Origin: Entamoeba invadens IP1
Taxonomy: Eukaryota; Evosea; Mastigamoebida; Endamoebidae
Length of the DNA: 11,407 nt
Assembly (NCBI RefSeq): GCF_000330505.1
Contig: NW_004443767.1
Coordinates: 728,224 to 739,630, forward strand
Direction: 5' to 3'
Shown here: positions 1 to 7,770 of the stretch, in pieces
Numbering within the stretch: the first letter of the stretch is position 1
Layout of the letters: each line of letters opens with the position of its first letter
Notes under the pieces: generated by a model
What the model was told of the DNA's origin: nothing
Seen by the model: only the letters and a program-made list of their open reading frames with translations
The model's database searches: none
Made by a program: the position numbers and the translations under genes

Positions 1-1278
1 GTGAATCATGTTAAACAATTTCACCACAAAACAACCACTATGGCTAGACCAGAAGAGTTAAAAAGGTTGGAATGCAACCCAAAAGACTTGTTGGATAATT
101 ACATTAAAATTTCAGAATGGAATGGAACACATCCTGCGTTGTTTTATAATATCGATGAAATAGGATTTAATGAATGGACTGACTCTCAAAAAGTACGAGT
201 TTTTGTTGATGATAAAACGACAACAACGAAGGTTGGAATTTCACGTTCATCAAAACGAAGTACTGTTATAGCGTGTATATCCGCTTCGGTTAAATTCTGT
301 TCTCCTGCAATAGTAATTCCAAACAAGTACATTGGAGAAGACATTTGTTTAAATTACCCCAAAGTCAAGATTTATTTTACCAACACGGGATTTGTTAACA
401 GGTTTATATTTTGTAGTTGGATGTATGACAGCGTGTTGAAGTATATCGTTGAAAAACGTAAAAAGTTGAAACTCAACGAAACAACATGGGCGGTGATAAT
501 CATGGATAATTTTAAAGCTCATTTTGATAGTGATTTGATTGAAATATTTAAATGTAACCACGTCCACATACATTTTTTAGTTCCACATAGTAGTCATCTC
601 ACTCAACCACTTGATTTGTGTTTGTTTGGAATTGTAAAAAAGAATGCAACAACACAAGTTCCCATATTCACAACATTTAAAAGACTACAAATACCAACAA
701 CCAATCAAACGGCAGGAACCGAATGTCACGAAGAAAATGATGAACTGTGTTGTTTGTTTTCTGAATGGATTAAGTCTCTTGAGGATCCCATTTCTACGAA
801 AGCAATAGAAAAGGAAAGAGCACAATGGGGAGCCAGAGTTACAAGCCAGATTTCTAAAGTACTTCGTTCGATATATCAAAAGACGACTTCTGAGAATATA
901 ATTGATTCTTTTACTAGAGCAGATTATGTATCTATCATAAAAGACCACTCTATAAAAGTGTACGTTGATATTAAACATGCCTCTTTGGTTCATAAATTGG
1001 TGATTCCAATTTTGAGTGATGTCATAATTGACAAACTGACGCCACCATGCGAAAATGTCGTCATGACAACTGCCATTATAGCCAATGAACAAACTGTTGT
1101 CGACGCAAAAGACTTGTGGACGAAGATCAACAATACATTACAACCGACTTTCGAGGTCGGGTTTCGAATATATAACCAACTTCAAAATTCACCACAACTT
1201 AATATCGGATTGCCTTTAGATTTGCCACAAAAAAGACAACTACAGCTTAATATTAGACTATCACCTGATTTCCAATAG
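1..1278 (+). CDS. Transposase, DDE superfamily (Tc1/mariner, pogo/Tigger-like), 5'-partial
   Basis: The frame is open from the first base to a TAG at 1276-1278 (425 codons). The first codon in the window is GTG and is not a credible start, so the gene begins upstream. The three catalytic acidic residues are recognisable: Asp52 in NIDEIGF, Asp169 in IIMDNFKAH, and Asp205 in PHSSHLTQPLDLCLFG, the typical 'SHxxQPLD' block of pogo/Tigger/CENP-B-related transposases. The second and third aspartates are 35 residues apart, giving a DD35D arrangement. The N-terminal DNA-binding helix-turn-helix domains expected for the family are not in the window. The enzyme would excise and reinsert its element in the nucleus. 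The C-terminal 40 residues are rich in Gln, Leu and Pro. The same frame stays open past the TAG to 1443, so this stop may be a nonsense mutation. The triad is intact, so the protein was active recently or still could be. Confidence 0.85.
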   Translation: MNHVKQFHHKTTTMARPEELKRLECNPKDLLDNYIKISEWNGTHPALFYNIDEIGFNEWTDSQKVRVFVDDKTTTTKVGISRSSKRSTVIACISASVKFCSPAIVIPNKYIGEDICLNYPKVKIYFTNTGFVNRFIFCSWMYDSVLKYIVEKRKKLKLNETTWAVIIMDNFKAHFDSDLIEIFKCNHVHIHFLVPHSSHLTQPLDLCLFGIVKKNATTQVPIFTTFKRLQIPTTNQTAGTECHEENDELCCLFSEWIKSLEDPISTKAIEKERAQWGARVTSQISKVLRSIYQKTTSENIIDSFTRADYVSIIKDHSIKVYVDIKHASLVHKLVIPILSDVIIDKLTPPCENVVMTTAIIANEQTVVDAKDLWTKINNTLQPTFEVGFRIYNQLQNSPQLNIGLPLDLPQKRQLQLNIRLSPDFQ

Positions 1279-1443
1279 CATAATTTTAGTAGCTATTTAG
1301 ATTTTGGAACAACGAACAGCAAATTCGTTTTAAAATATGACCTAGAAATATTATCAATGCCGCTTTTTGACAACAATGGTATTAGAAGACCTTTTACCAT
1401 GATGGAACTTGAAGAATTGGGAAATGAAGTTCCAGTAGATTAG
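1279..1443 (+). pseudogene. Possible former C-terminal tail of the transposase, after an in-frame TAG
   Basis: Directly after the transposase TAG (1276-1278) the same frame runs open for 54 codons to a second TAG at 1441-1443. The predicted stretch has ordinary composition and an acidic end (MMELEELGNEVP). In DNA this AT-rich, 54 sense codons in a row are unlikely but not impossible by chance. The preceding codon is CAA, and a CAG-to-TAG change would explain the break. It could equally be untranslated 3' sequence. Confidence 0.4.
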
Positions 1444-1483
1444 CCAAAAACAACGATGAAGTGGTAAATTCCAAAAATAAAAT

Positions 1484-1626
1484 CCCATAAGGCAAGCGCA
1501 TGGATTAAACAAGTTATAAATAACACATTCAAAATATACTATATTTTTGTTATTTTAAAATTACGAATAAACTAGAATTAATGAAAAACATTTCCAGAAG
1601 GCAAGCTTTTCCCATAAGGCTAGCTT
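1484..1626 (+). repeat. Three subterminal repeats, consensus about CCATAAGGCAAGCTT
   Basis: Three related copies occupy the noncoding right end of the transposon: CCCATAAGGCAAGC at 1484-1497, CCAGAAGGCAAGCTT at 1594-1608, and CCCATAAGGCTAGCTT at 1611-1626. The second and third are 18 bp apart in phase; the first lies 109 bp upstream of the second. The third copy is also the inner part of the terminal repeat. Short repeats near transposon ends commonly bind the transposase DNA-binding domain, which is the inferred role here. Confidence 0.7.
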
Positions 1627-1637
1627 GAGGGACTGTA
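1611..1637 (-). repeat. Right terminal repeat of the Tc1/pogo-like element plus TA target site
   Basis: Read on the minus strand from 1635 inward the end is CAGTCCCTCAAGCTAGCC followed by TTATGGG, and the next two plus-strand bases outside are TA (1636-1637). CAG-starting termini next to TA are characteristic of Tc1/mariner and pogo elements. Outside 1637 the sequence changes at once to featureless A/T-rich DNA, consistent with an element boundary. The partner repeat lies left of the window. Confidence 0.65.
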
Positions 1638-2104
1638 CAAAAAGAATATAAAACAAATTTAAATAATATAATAGATTTGACTGATTCAATTTAAAAATGA
1701 AATTTTTTATGCTGGAATAGCTTTATATAATATGGAGTTTATCTTAATATAAATTTGTATATGTTTAAAAAAACATCAATAATACTATAAAAACATTATG
1801 ACACAATCTATTAACATTAATTTAGAATATTCAAATATAATTTTGTTTTACAAAATGTTATTGTTCAAAGAAAAAAATAACTAAAAAATTCAATTTTTTA
1901 TTATTTTAATTAAAATTTCAAATCTTGTTAATTTTTCTCTTTTTTGGGAATTTCAATTATTTTTTCTTTAATTAAATAATCATTGACAATCTTATATACA
2001 AATTAAGAAATAAAAAAACTTGAAATATTTAGATGTTTTATTTTTCACTTTTCATAAAGTTAATTTTTTTTAATCAATTAAAAAACTTATAATTAAAAAT
2101 AACT

Positions 2105-2283
2105 ATTTCAAAACAAACCCAAACTATTTTAATAAAATGATAATTTTATTACGAAATAAGAATTATAATTTACTATAGTAATATGAATATATAATATAAA
2201 TTACCATATCTGACAAACTTATTTTTTAACAGCTGAAAATAGTAAACGCTTCACATTTCCTTTGATTTCAAAACAAACTCAAA
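2105..2283 (+). repeat. Direct repeat of about 19 bp, 160 bp apart, upstream of gp210
   Basis: ATTTCAAAACAAACCCAAA (2105-2123) recurs as ATTTCAAAACAAACTCAAA (2265-2283), 18 of 19 bases identical. Its C-containing pattern stands out from the A/T runs around it. It may be a paired upstream regulatory site or a chance or duplication remnant; no known motif is recognised. Confidence 0.5.
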
Positions 2284-2328
2284 GGGTTTCCTCTTTTTTA
2301 TCTTCTCAGAAAGTTTAGAAAACCCTTT
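2281..2328. repeat. Inverted repeat AAAGGGTTT/AAACCCTTT upstream of gp210
   Basis: AAAGGGTTT at 2281-2289 is repeated in exact inverted form as AAACCCTTT at 2320-2328, with a 30-base pyrimidine-rich spacer. It lies 49-96 bp upstream of the start codon, directly after the second copy of the direct repeat. It may be a binding site with two half-sites; a role is not shown. Confidence 0.45.
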
Positions 2329-2354
2329 ATTACTTTTAAAAAGATAAACTAGAC

Positions 2355-2376
2355 AATAGAACTAAAAAGTTCAGAC
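2355..2376 (+). promoter_or_regulatory. Entamoeba-type core promoter: GAAC-like box and initiator
   Basis: AATAGAACTA (2355-2364) resembles the Entamoeba GAAC element (AATGAACT). AAAAAGTTCA (2364-2373) resembles the Entamoeba initiator AAAAATTCA and lies three bases from the ATG at 2377. Very short 5' leaders with the initiator next to the start codon are typical of Entamoeba mRNAs. No clear TATA box of the GTATTTAAA type is seen just upstream; AT-rich sequence fills that position. Confidence 0.6.
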
Positions 2377-5300
2377 ATGAACATCGCATTGTGTGTTCTT
2401 CTTTTTTCACTCGTAACGTCTCACACGAGTAGTATGAATGTTCCGTCCGTTCTTTTACCATACCCAACAAAACAACATTCAATCGACTACACAATCGAGG
2501 CGACTAATGGCTGTTTCGAATGGACAACATCAAATCCGACAATTGTCAAGTTACGTCCAATTGGTGGGGCGTGCTCAACTCAGTGCACACTCTCTCTTTC
2601 ATATACAGAGAACAAAGGAAGACAAAACTTCTGGATATACGCACAAGACGACACACAACACGTCAACTTACGGACAGAAGTCACTATCGACAACATCGAC
2701 TCCATTTCTGTCGTCACCACAACTCGTCTCATGAACAAAGACGACTTTGAAGTCCTTGAAATTGCTGGATACGACACGATCGGAAACAAATTTTCAACAT
2801 TGGAAGGGATCCCAGTCATGTGGTCAATTGAGTCTGTCAATGGCACTAAAGGCAATGGTGGAGACTATGTCAGAATAGAACGATTTTCGACTGCTGGACA
2901 CACATTGAGACTGAGAGCATCACAGACTATATTAGACATGGAAACTTATAATCTCTTAACATCAAAAGTATTGGTGAAGGGTCTTGAGCTTGGAAAGGCG
3001 AAGATGACGGCGCAGTTAACACATCAACCGACAAAATACTCTGCTGTTGTACTCACTGTGTTACAGATGTTAGTGGTGTTGCCAGATAGAGAACTCTATG
3101 TGTTGGCGAATACGAAAATACCGTATACTGTCTTCACAATGAAAAGAAGTGAAATAGATACACAGATTATGATGCCAAACTCTAATTACAAATGGGAGAC
3201 GTACACACCAGATGTCCTCCAGATTGAGCAAAACGGCATTGCGTCTGCTATGAAAATAGGAAAGGGCACAATTTCAGTGATGTACATTGGGACGCCGGAG
3301 TCTATTCAGAAAAGAACCGTCCACGTTGTCACACCAAATAAAGTCCGATTGGTTTGGAAAGAGATAAGAGGAACTTGGCAATGGATTAATGGGAGAACGT
3401 ATGAGGTAAAACCGGAGTTGGTTGACAATCTTGGCAACTCGATATCACATGTTCAAAGTGCTGAATATAAGATTACGCCCAAAGGAGGAGTTAAGATTAT
3501 TTCGTATACCACCGGGTACACTTCATTCATTGTGCAAGCGACTAAAATCGGTCGAGCTCAAATTGAGGCTTCTTTCTTGAAAGGAAATGGGATGAATGTG
3601 AGAGCGGGGTCAGTCAGTTGTGTGCAAGACATTGTAATTACACAACAAGTTGTGGCTTCACCTAAGAAGTTGAATTTGGCTGTTCCGGGAACTGCGGGAT
3701 GTAAGATAACGGCGATTGGGGGACATGGAGAGTACGTCTTCTCGGTTGATGGTGAGTCTGTTGCTGTAACAAACGATGGGATTGTATTCCCAAAGAACGC
3801 TGGTGCGGCGATCGTCACCGTGAGTGATTCAAGAAATTCCGAAAACTTTGACGTTGTTGAAGTTGAGGCGCGAGAAGTTGTTGCGATAGAAATTGTGAAT
3901 GAAGTTGTCGAAGCGCTTGTTGGGAACCAACTGAACTTCTCTGCGAGAGCGCGAGATACATATGGTAACTACTTTGACCAATGCTCGAGCGCTGCTGTGA
4001 ACTGGAAGATAACACAGCCGGATATCTTTGAAATGAAGTCGAATGTGACTGGAAGAGCGTGCAACATCACAGCTATCAAGTCTGGCACGACGACATTGGT
4101 TGCGACGTATGGGAAAGGTATTGCTGAGATACAGATCTTTGCGTTTGACAAATTAAGTTTGGTGCTGAAGAGTACAAGAGCGCCTCATATTGTCAAGGCG
4201 AGCGGATTCAAAGTGTCATTTGAGGGAGGCCCTCTCCCATGGTACATGGACAAAGGATTGTACTTCACGAATATGTCCACCACCAACTCGATTGCGCAAG
4301 TCACCCACAAAGGAAACAATCAGTTGCTGATCGTGTGCAAGGAATATGGAGAGTCGACGATTACGATCACTGTTGGTAACAAGAATGGAAAGACTCATTT
4401 GTACACAATCAAGTCATCTGCGAAGGTCCAATTTACTTGCAGTGAGCCAAGTGTCTTGATGTTGACGACACAGGATGTCTTTGAGAGTGACTTTGCTGGG
4501 AAGGAAGTTGTGAATAATATACCATCGATTTGCAAGGAAAGAGCCGTGTCCGGAGGTGATGGTGTGACGAACGAAATGACTGTGAGAGTTGGCGAAGAGG
4601 TGGATTTGGTTGGTTATGTGAAACCGACGACCACCGGGATGTACACCAACTCGTCGTCTGTGGAATACGTCTGGAGCACTTCGGACAGCAAGAAAGTGGC
4701 TATCAGTAAACAAATCAATTTAGACGACCATTCGATGATCCACGCATCTGTTGGAGACTTTGTCGGCAAAGTTGAGTTGAGACTCTCTGCCGTGAAGTAT
4801 CAAAAATCGTATTTCAATGCCATTGGAGTCAGCAGAGGCCTTGAAATTAGCAACAAATTGATCAGAACGATTACGATGAATATTGTCGATGTTGTCTCGG
4901 TAACACCAAAGAAGGTCACTATCTTTAATCACCCGGAGAACTTTGTTCGACTCACTGCTGCTTCTGGAAGTGGGTTCTATAACTTCACGACGGATTCTCC
5001 GTTGGCTGTTGCTTTAGAACACTTTGGAACTGAACCGTCCTGTGTTATTAGACCACGGAATGAGACAAACACCTATGTTATTGCATCAGATGTCTGCTTT
5101 ACTGGAAAGAGCGATGAAGCCCGAGTAGTTGTGACCGTCAGCGATGTGCATGGAGTGAACTTGGTTATGACCGACCAAATTGAAGTTGGGGAAAGCACTG
5201 TATTGAAGTTTGAAGCGATTGATATCAACGGGCAACCGTTTGATGAGAGCCAATATAAGTACATGAACATCAATGTTGTGGCGGATAACACAAATGTCTA

Positions 5301-7500
5301 TTTAGAGAAGAAGAGTGTGAGAGAATACACAATCAGTGGTTCCACTGTCGGTATGTCTGTTCTTATTGTGACTATTAACAACGTACAATCCAAGCCAACA
5401 AGTCTGATCATCTACGAACACTTTACTTGCACGCCAAAGGAAATTAATTTGATTCCACTTGCACAAGAAGATATCAAATGCAGAGGTGGACCACCTTTGA
5501 GATCGACAGTAACACACTCTATAGTCTCTGGGAACGCTGTGGTACTCAACGGAGACAAAGTAGTTGGTGAACTGAAAGGAAGAAGTTTGATTGAAAGTCG
5601 AGTGAACTTCATCGAGTCACTGACGGGAGAAAAGAAGGAGAAAGGAAAAGAGAACTGTGAAGTCATTGTGAGACACTTGACTGGATTGCGAATGGACGCG
5701 CATCAAACTTCGCTGGAAGTTGGTGGACAAACTAAAGTTCGAGTGATTGGCGAGGCGGACGGTGTCCAGGTGTCGATTGCAGCAACGCAATTGGACTTTT
5801 CGTGGAGCTCAACAGACGACTTACCACTTGAAATATTATCAGTGTACTTCAATGGGAACATCTCTGCGAATGAAGAAATGTCGCACACTGTATTGCTCTT
5901 AGCAAAGAAAGCTGGACAGACAAGAGTCAATGTGAAGATTGTGAATATCCAGAAAGGACTTCCTGAGGCCTATAAGTCACTATCGGCAAGTATCCTGATC
6001 CATGTTGTGGACCCATTCTCATCACTGTGTGCTGGAAGATGCCGAAATGTCATTGATATGGCTGTCCATTCGACGACACAAATCACGACAAACAGAGACC
6101 CATCCGAAGTCACCTTCCAGATTTGTGAGGGTTCACATATCGTCTCAGTGGACGCAAGCGGATCAGTCAAATCGTCGAACACACCGGGTTCTGCTGTGGT
6201 TCATGTGATCGAGAGAGAAACTGGAGAGACACTGAGTTATGTCGTGAAGGTCCACCGCATCCATGCCATCGAGTTGCTGCCCATTGAAAACTCGATTGGG
6301 ATTTCTGTAGGCGAAGTTATGAAGTTTGAGTTGATTCAAATTGGAGACAGAGGAAGAGTGTTGCGACCGGCGTATAACAAATTGGTGCAGTTTGATATGA
6401 TACCCTCTGGATCGGCATCTGTTGTGCAAACAGGGAACTTGAGTGTTATTGAAGTCACTGCTGCGAAACCTGGAAGAGTTATTTTAGTTGTGAAAAGCAC
6501 TGAAGCAGTCAGATTACAAGACGAAGTCCGAGTCACCATTCACCACTCGGTCTCCCCAATCAATCCAATTGTGTTAGTTGGTACGCAAATACAATTTACA
6601 ACAACGCATGTGACGAAGTGGACGAGCGAAGCTAAAAACATCGTCGCGATTGATTCCAATGGGAAAGCCGTTGCGAAGTCGATTGGAAGAACTGTTGTGA
6701 GCACAACAAGTGCTGCCCCTGCGCAGACTCGAATTATTGTATCCACGCTGGAAAGCGCACAAATGGAACCAAGTATGGTTGGAGCTGGTCGAGTGTTGAT
6801 TCCAGTGACTTTGTATGCTGACGCTGGTATTGTTACACAAGCGAAGAGTGTTGATCTGAACTTGAACGCTTATTGTAGTATAGACCAAAGTGCTTGGGCG
6901 CAAGCGAGTGTTGAGGTCATTGAAGGGAAATTGTATTGCAGCGTTGTTGCTGTCGCGACGAATGCGGGGAAGGCCCCAGAGAATGTCAAATTGAGATTTG
7001 TGGGGAAGGACGGCACAGGAAGAAGTGTCCAGACTGTCGTTGTATTACCATTTAGAGCTGGTATTGTTGCCAAACCAGGTAATCTGAGAATCAAAACAGG
7101 AACGGAAGCACGACTTGATATCTACCGAGCGAAAGGAGATGTCATTGTGAGAGACTTGACCGGTGGGAAATTACAAATTCGTGAGATAACAAGAAGCGAA
7201 GGAACAGCAACGTTTGTGGTCAGAGGAATGGAGAATGTGAGAGGAGAAATTGAAGTGTTGGACGGGAATGAGAATCTAAAGGTGTCAGTAGAAGTTGGAG
7301 AGAGTAGCGTCAGAAAGCCTATGAACCAAACGAGTGCTAATGCATTGGGACCGATTGTCATTGCTGTTCTCGCCGTTCTGATTGCAACACTCCTCTTCTT
7401 TGTATGTCAGAAGAGAGGAAACAATAACTTCAACAATAACAACTTACAATACTATGGACAACAACCGTACTTCTACGACCAACAACAGCCAAGATATTAA
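2377..7500 (+). CDS. Nuclear pore membrane glycoprotein gp210/NUP210 homologue
   Basis: A single 1707-codon frame. The start ATG is fixed by an in-frame TAG at 2350-2352 and the adjoining initiator. Residues 1-19 form a hydrophobic signal peptide. Next comes the gp210 N-terminal signature, NVPSVLLPYP followed by a CFEWTTSNPTIVKL block. The large middle part is a chain of Ig-like beta repeats; BIG2-like 'NGxAxAxxxGxxxI' turns appear near residues 285, 465, 1260 and 1427. Potential N-glycosylation sites are scattered through it (for example Asn155). One transmembrane segment (about 1659-1677) is followed by a 30-residue tail. Known gp210 proteins are type I membrane proteins of the pore membrane, with nearly all the chain in the perinuclear lumen. 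The length is close to the roughly 1900 residues of animal gp210. The short tail is rich in Asn, Gln and Tyr, which is unusual. Overlapping frames on both strands are shadows. Confidence 0.88.
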   Translation: MNIALCVLLFSLVTSHTSSMNVPSVLLPYPTKQHSIDYTIEATNGCFEWTTSNPTIVKLRPIGGACSTQCTLSLSYTENKGRQNFWIYAQDDTQHVNLRTEVTIDNIDSISVVTTTRLMNKDDFEVLEIAGYDTIGNKFSTLEGIPVMWSIESVNGTKGNGGDYVRIERFSTAGHTLRLRASQTILDMETYNLLTSKVLVKGLELGKAKMTAQLTHQPTKYSAVVLTVLQMLVVLPDRELYVLANTKIPYTVFTMKRSEIDTQIMMPNSNYKWETYTPDVLQIEQNGIASAMKIGKGTISVMYIGTPESIQKRTVHVVTPNKVRLVWKEIRGTWQWINGRTYEVKPELVDNLGNSISHVQSAEYKITPKGGVKIISYTTGYTSFIVQATKIGRAQIEASFLKGNGMNVRAGSVSCVQDIVITQQVVASPKKLNLAVPGTAGCKITAIGGHGEYVFSVDGESVAVTNDGIVFPKNAGAAIVTVSDSRNSENFDVVEVEAREVVAIEIVNEVVEALVGNQLNFSARARDTYGNYFDQCSSAAVNWKITQPDIFEMKSNVTGRACNITAIKSGTTTLVATYGKGIAEIQIFAFDKLSLVLKSTRAPHIVKASGFKVSFEGGPLPWYMDKGLYFTNMSTTNSIAQVTHKGNNQLLIVCKEYGESTITITVGNKNGKTHLYTIKSSAKVQFTCSEPSVLMLTTQDVFESDFAGKEVVNNIPSICKERAVSGGDGVTNEMTVRVGEEVDLVGYVKPTTTGMYTNSSSVEYVWSTSDSKKVAISKQINLDDHSMIHASVGDFVGKVELRLSAVKYQKSYFNAIGVSRGLEISNKLIRTITMNIVDVVSVTPKKVTIFNHPENFVRLTAASGSGFYNFTTDSPLAVALEHFGTEPSCVIRPRNETNTYVIASDVCFTGKSDEARVVVTVSDVHGVNLVMTDQIEVGESTVLKFEAIDINGQPFDESQYKYMNINVVADNTNVYLEKKSVREYTISGSTVGMSVLIVTINNVQSKPTSLIIYEHFTCTPKEINLIPLAQEDIKCRGGPPLRSTVTHSIVSGNAVVLNGDKVVGELKGRSLIESRVNFIESLTGEKKEKGKENCEVIVRHLTGLRMDAHQTSLEVGGQTKVRVIGEADGVQVSIAATQLDFSWSSTDDLPLEILSVYFNGNISANEEMSHTVLLLAKKAGQTRVNVKIVNIQKGLPEAYKSLSASILIHVVDPFSSLCAGRCRNVIDMAVHSTTQITTNRDPSEVTFQICEGSHIVSVDASGSVKSSNTPGSAVVHVIERETGETLSYVVKVHRIHAIELLPIENSIGISVGEVMKFELIQIGDRGRVLRPAYNKLVQFDMIPSGSASVVQTGNLSVIEVTAAKPGRVILVVKSTEAVRLQDEVRVTIHHSVSPINPIVLVGTQIQFTTTHVTKWTSEAKNIVAIDSNGKAVAKSIGRTVVSTTSAAPAQTRIIVSTLESAQMEPSMVGAGRVLIPVTLYADAGIVTQAKSVDLNLNAYCSIDQSAWAQASVEVIEGKLYCSVVAVATNAGKAPENVKLRFVGKDGTGRSVQTVVVLPFRAGIVAKPGNLRIKTGTEARLDIYRAKGDVIVRDLTGGKLQIREITRSEGTATFVVRGMENVRGEIEVLDGNENLKVSVEVGESSVRKPMNQTSANALGPIVIAVLAVLIATLLFFVCQKRGNNNFNNNNLQYYGQQPYFYDQQQPRY

Positions 7501-7605
7501 ACTCTGATTGAATCAGTAAATACTTTCTTGTTTTTAATTATAATAATAATTATTATTATTATAATTTAAATTAATTAAATTATACTAAAAAGAACTATAA
7601 TTTAT
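7501..7605. other. 3' flank of gp210 with small palindromes and AT microsatellite
   Basis: Immediately after the stop is the palindrome CTGATT-G-AATCAG (7504-7516), then a T-rich stretch and a TAA/TTA microsatellite containing a perfect 20-bp palindrome (7540-7559). The region presumably holds the polyadenylation site; T-rich and TAATT-like strings are present but no single signal can be chosen. No gene is seen before the MITE target duplication at 7606. Confidence 0.5.
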
Positions 7606-7614
7606 AATTTTTTC

Positions 7615-7646
7615 GGGGTAGACCTTTCCCACCCTCACCCCGTCTA
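7615..7646 (+). repeat. Left terminal inverted repeat of the MITE
   Basis: Begins GGGGTAGACCTTTCCCACCC and ends CCCCGTCTA. It is complementary to 8023-8054 except at two positions, both transitions. It is preceded directly by the 9-bp duplication AATTTTTTC at 7606-7614. Confidence 0.88.
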
Positions 7647-7659
7647 AATATAGAATTAA

Positions 7660-7700
7660 TTTACTATATTTTATAATTTTATAATTATAATTATAGTAAA
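7660..7700. repeat. AT-rich inverted repeat inside the MITE
   Basis: TTTACTATA (7660-7668) and TATAGTAAA (7692-7700) are exact inverted copies around an AT-only loop that gives further partial pairing. It lies just inside the left terminal repeat. Confidence 0.55.
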
Positions 7701-7770
7701 TGGGCGTTTTGGATAATATTAGGTCTGGTTCCCGAAATCAAGAAATGCCGAAAATTCACCTCGAGTTAGT

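Larger units (their letters stand above)
1..1635 (+). mobile_element. Tc1/mariner (pogo/Tigger-like) DNA transposon, right-hand part
   Basis: This is the right portion of a cut-and-paste DNA transposon; the left end and the start of the transposase are outside the window. Its content is a DDD transposase reading frame (1-1278), a noncoding tail with three copies of a short subterminal repeat, and a terminal sequence that, read from the outside in, starts CAGTCCCTCAAGCTAGCC and abuts the dinucleotide TA (1636-1637). A CAGT-type terminus flanked by TA is what Tc1/mariner and pogo elements show after insertion at TA sites. The family assignment rests on the transposase motifs plus this terminus. 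The matching left terminal repeat cannot be seen, so the exact length and the TA duplication are not proven. Confidence 0.75.
1638..2350. other. AT-rich intergenic spacer upstream of the gp210 gene
   Basis: About 710 bp of very A/T-rich DNA with many A and T runs. No open frame of credible length or composition, no tRNA-like cloverleaf and no further transposon end is visible. The only structures noted are a 19-bp direct repeat (2105-2123 and 2265-2283) and an inverted repeat (2281-2289 and 2320-2328). Both lie in the last 270 bp before the gene and could belong to its promoter. Confidence 0.7.

Noticed and set aside
1..3. GTG as the start codon of the transposase
   Set aside because: It is just the first triplet of the window in an open frame. 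Eukaryotic GTG starts are rare and the family needs an N-terminal DNA-binding region that is missing here.
1638..2376. CRISPR-like or tandem array in the AT-rich spacer
   Set aside because: Only two copies of a 19-bp repeat exist, without regular spacing; the rest is homopolymer-rich sequence.
6574..6903. 109-aa minus-strand frame and other long frames within gp210
   Set aside because: They are antisense or offset shadows of a single well-supported gene, lack any domain and show no promoter or start context.
7540..7559. 20-bp perfect AT palindrome as a regulatory site or transposon end
   Set aside because: It is a TAA/TTA microsatellite, which is self-complementary by nature; no duplication or other end accompanies it.
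7727..7740. tRNA/Pol III B-box-like GGTTCCCGAAATC in the MITE
   Set aside because: It has two extra bases relative to GGTTCGAnTCC, no A box at suitable distance and no acceptor-stem pairing.
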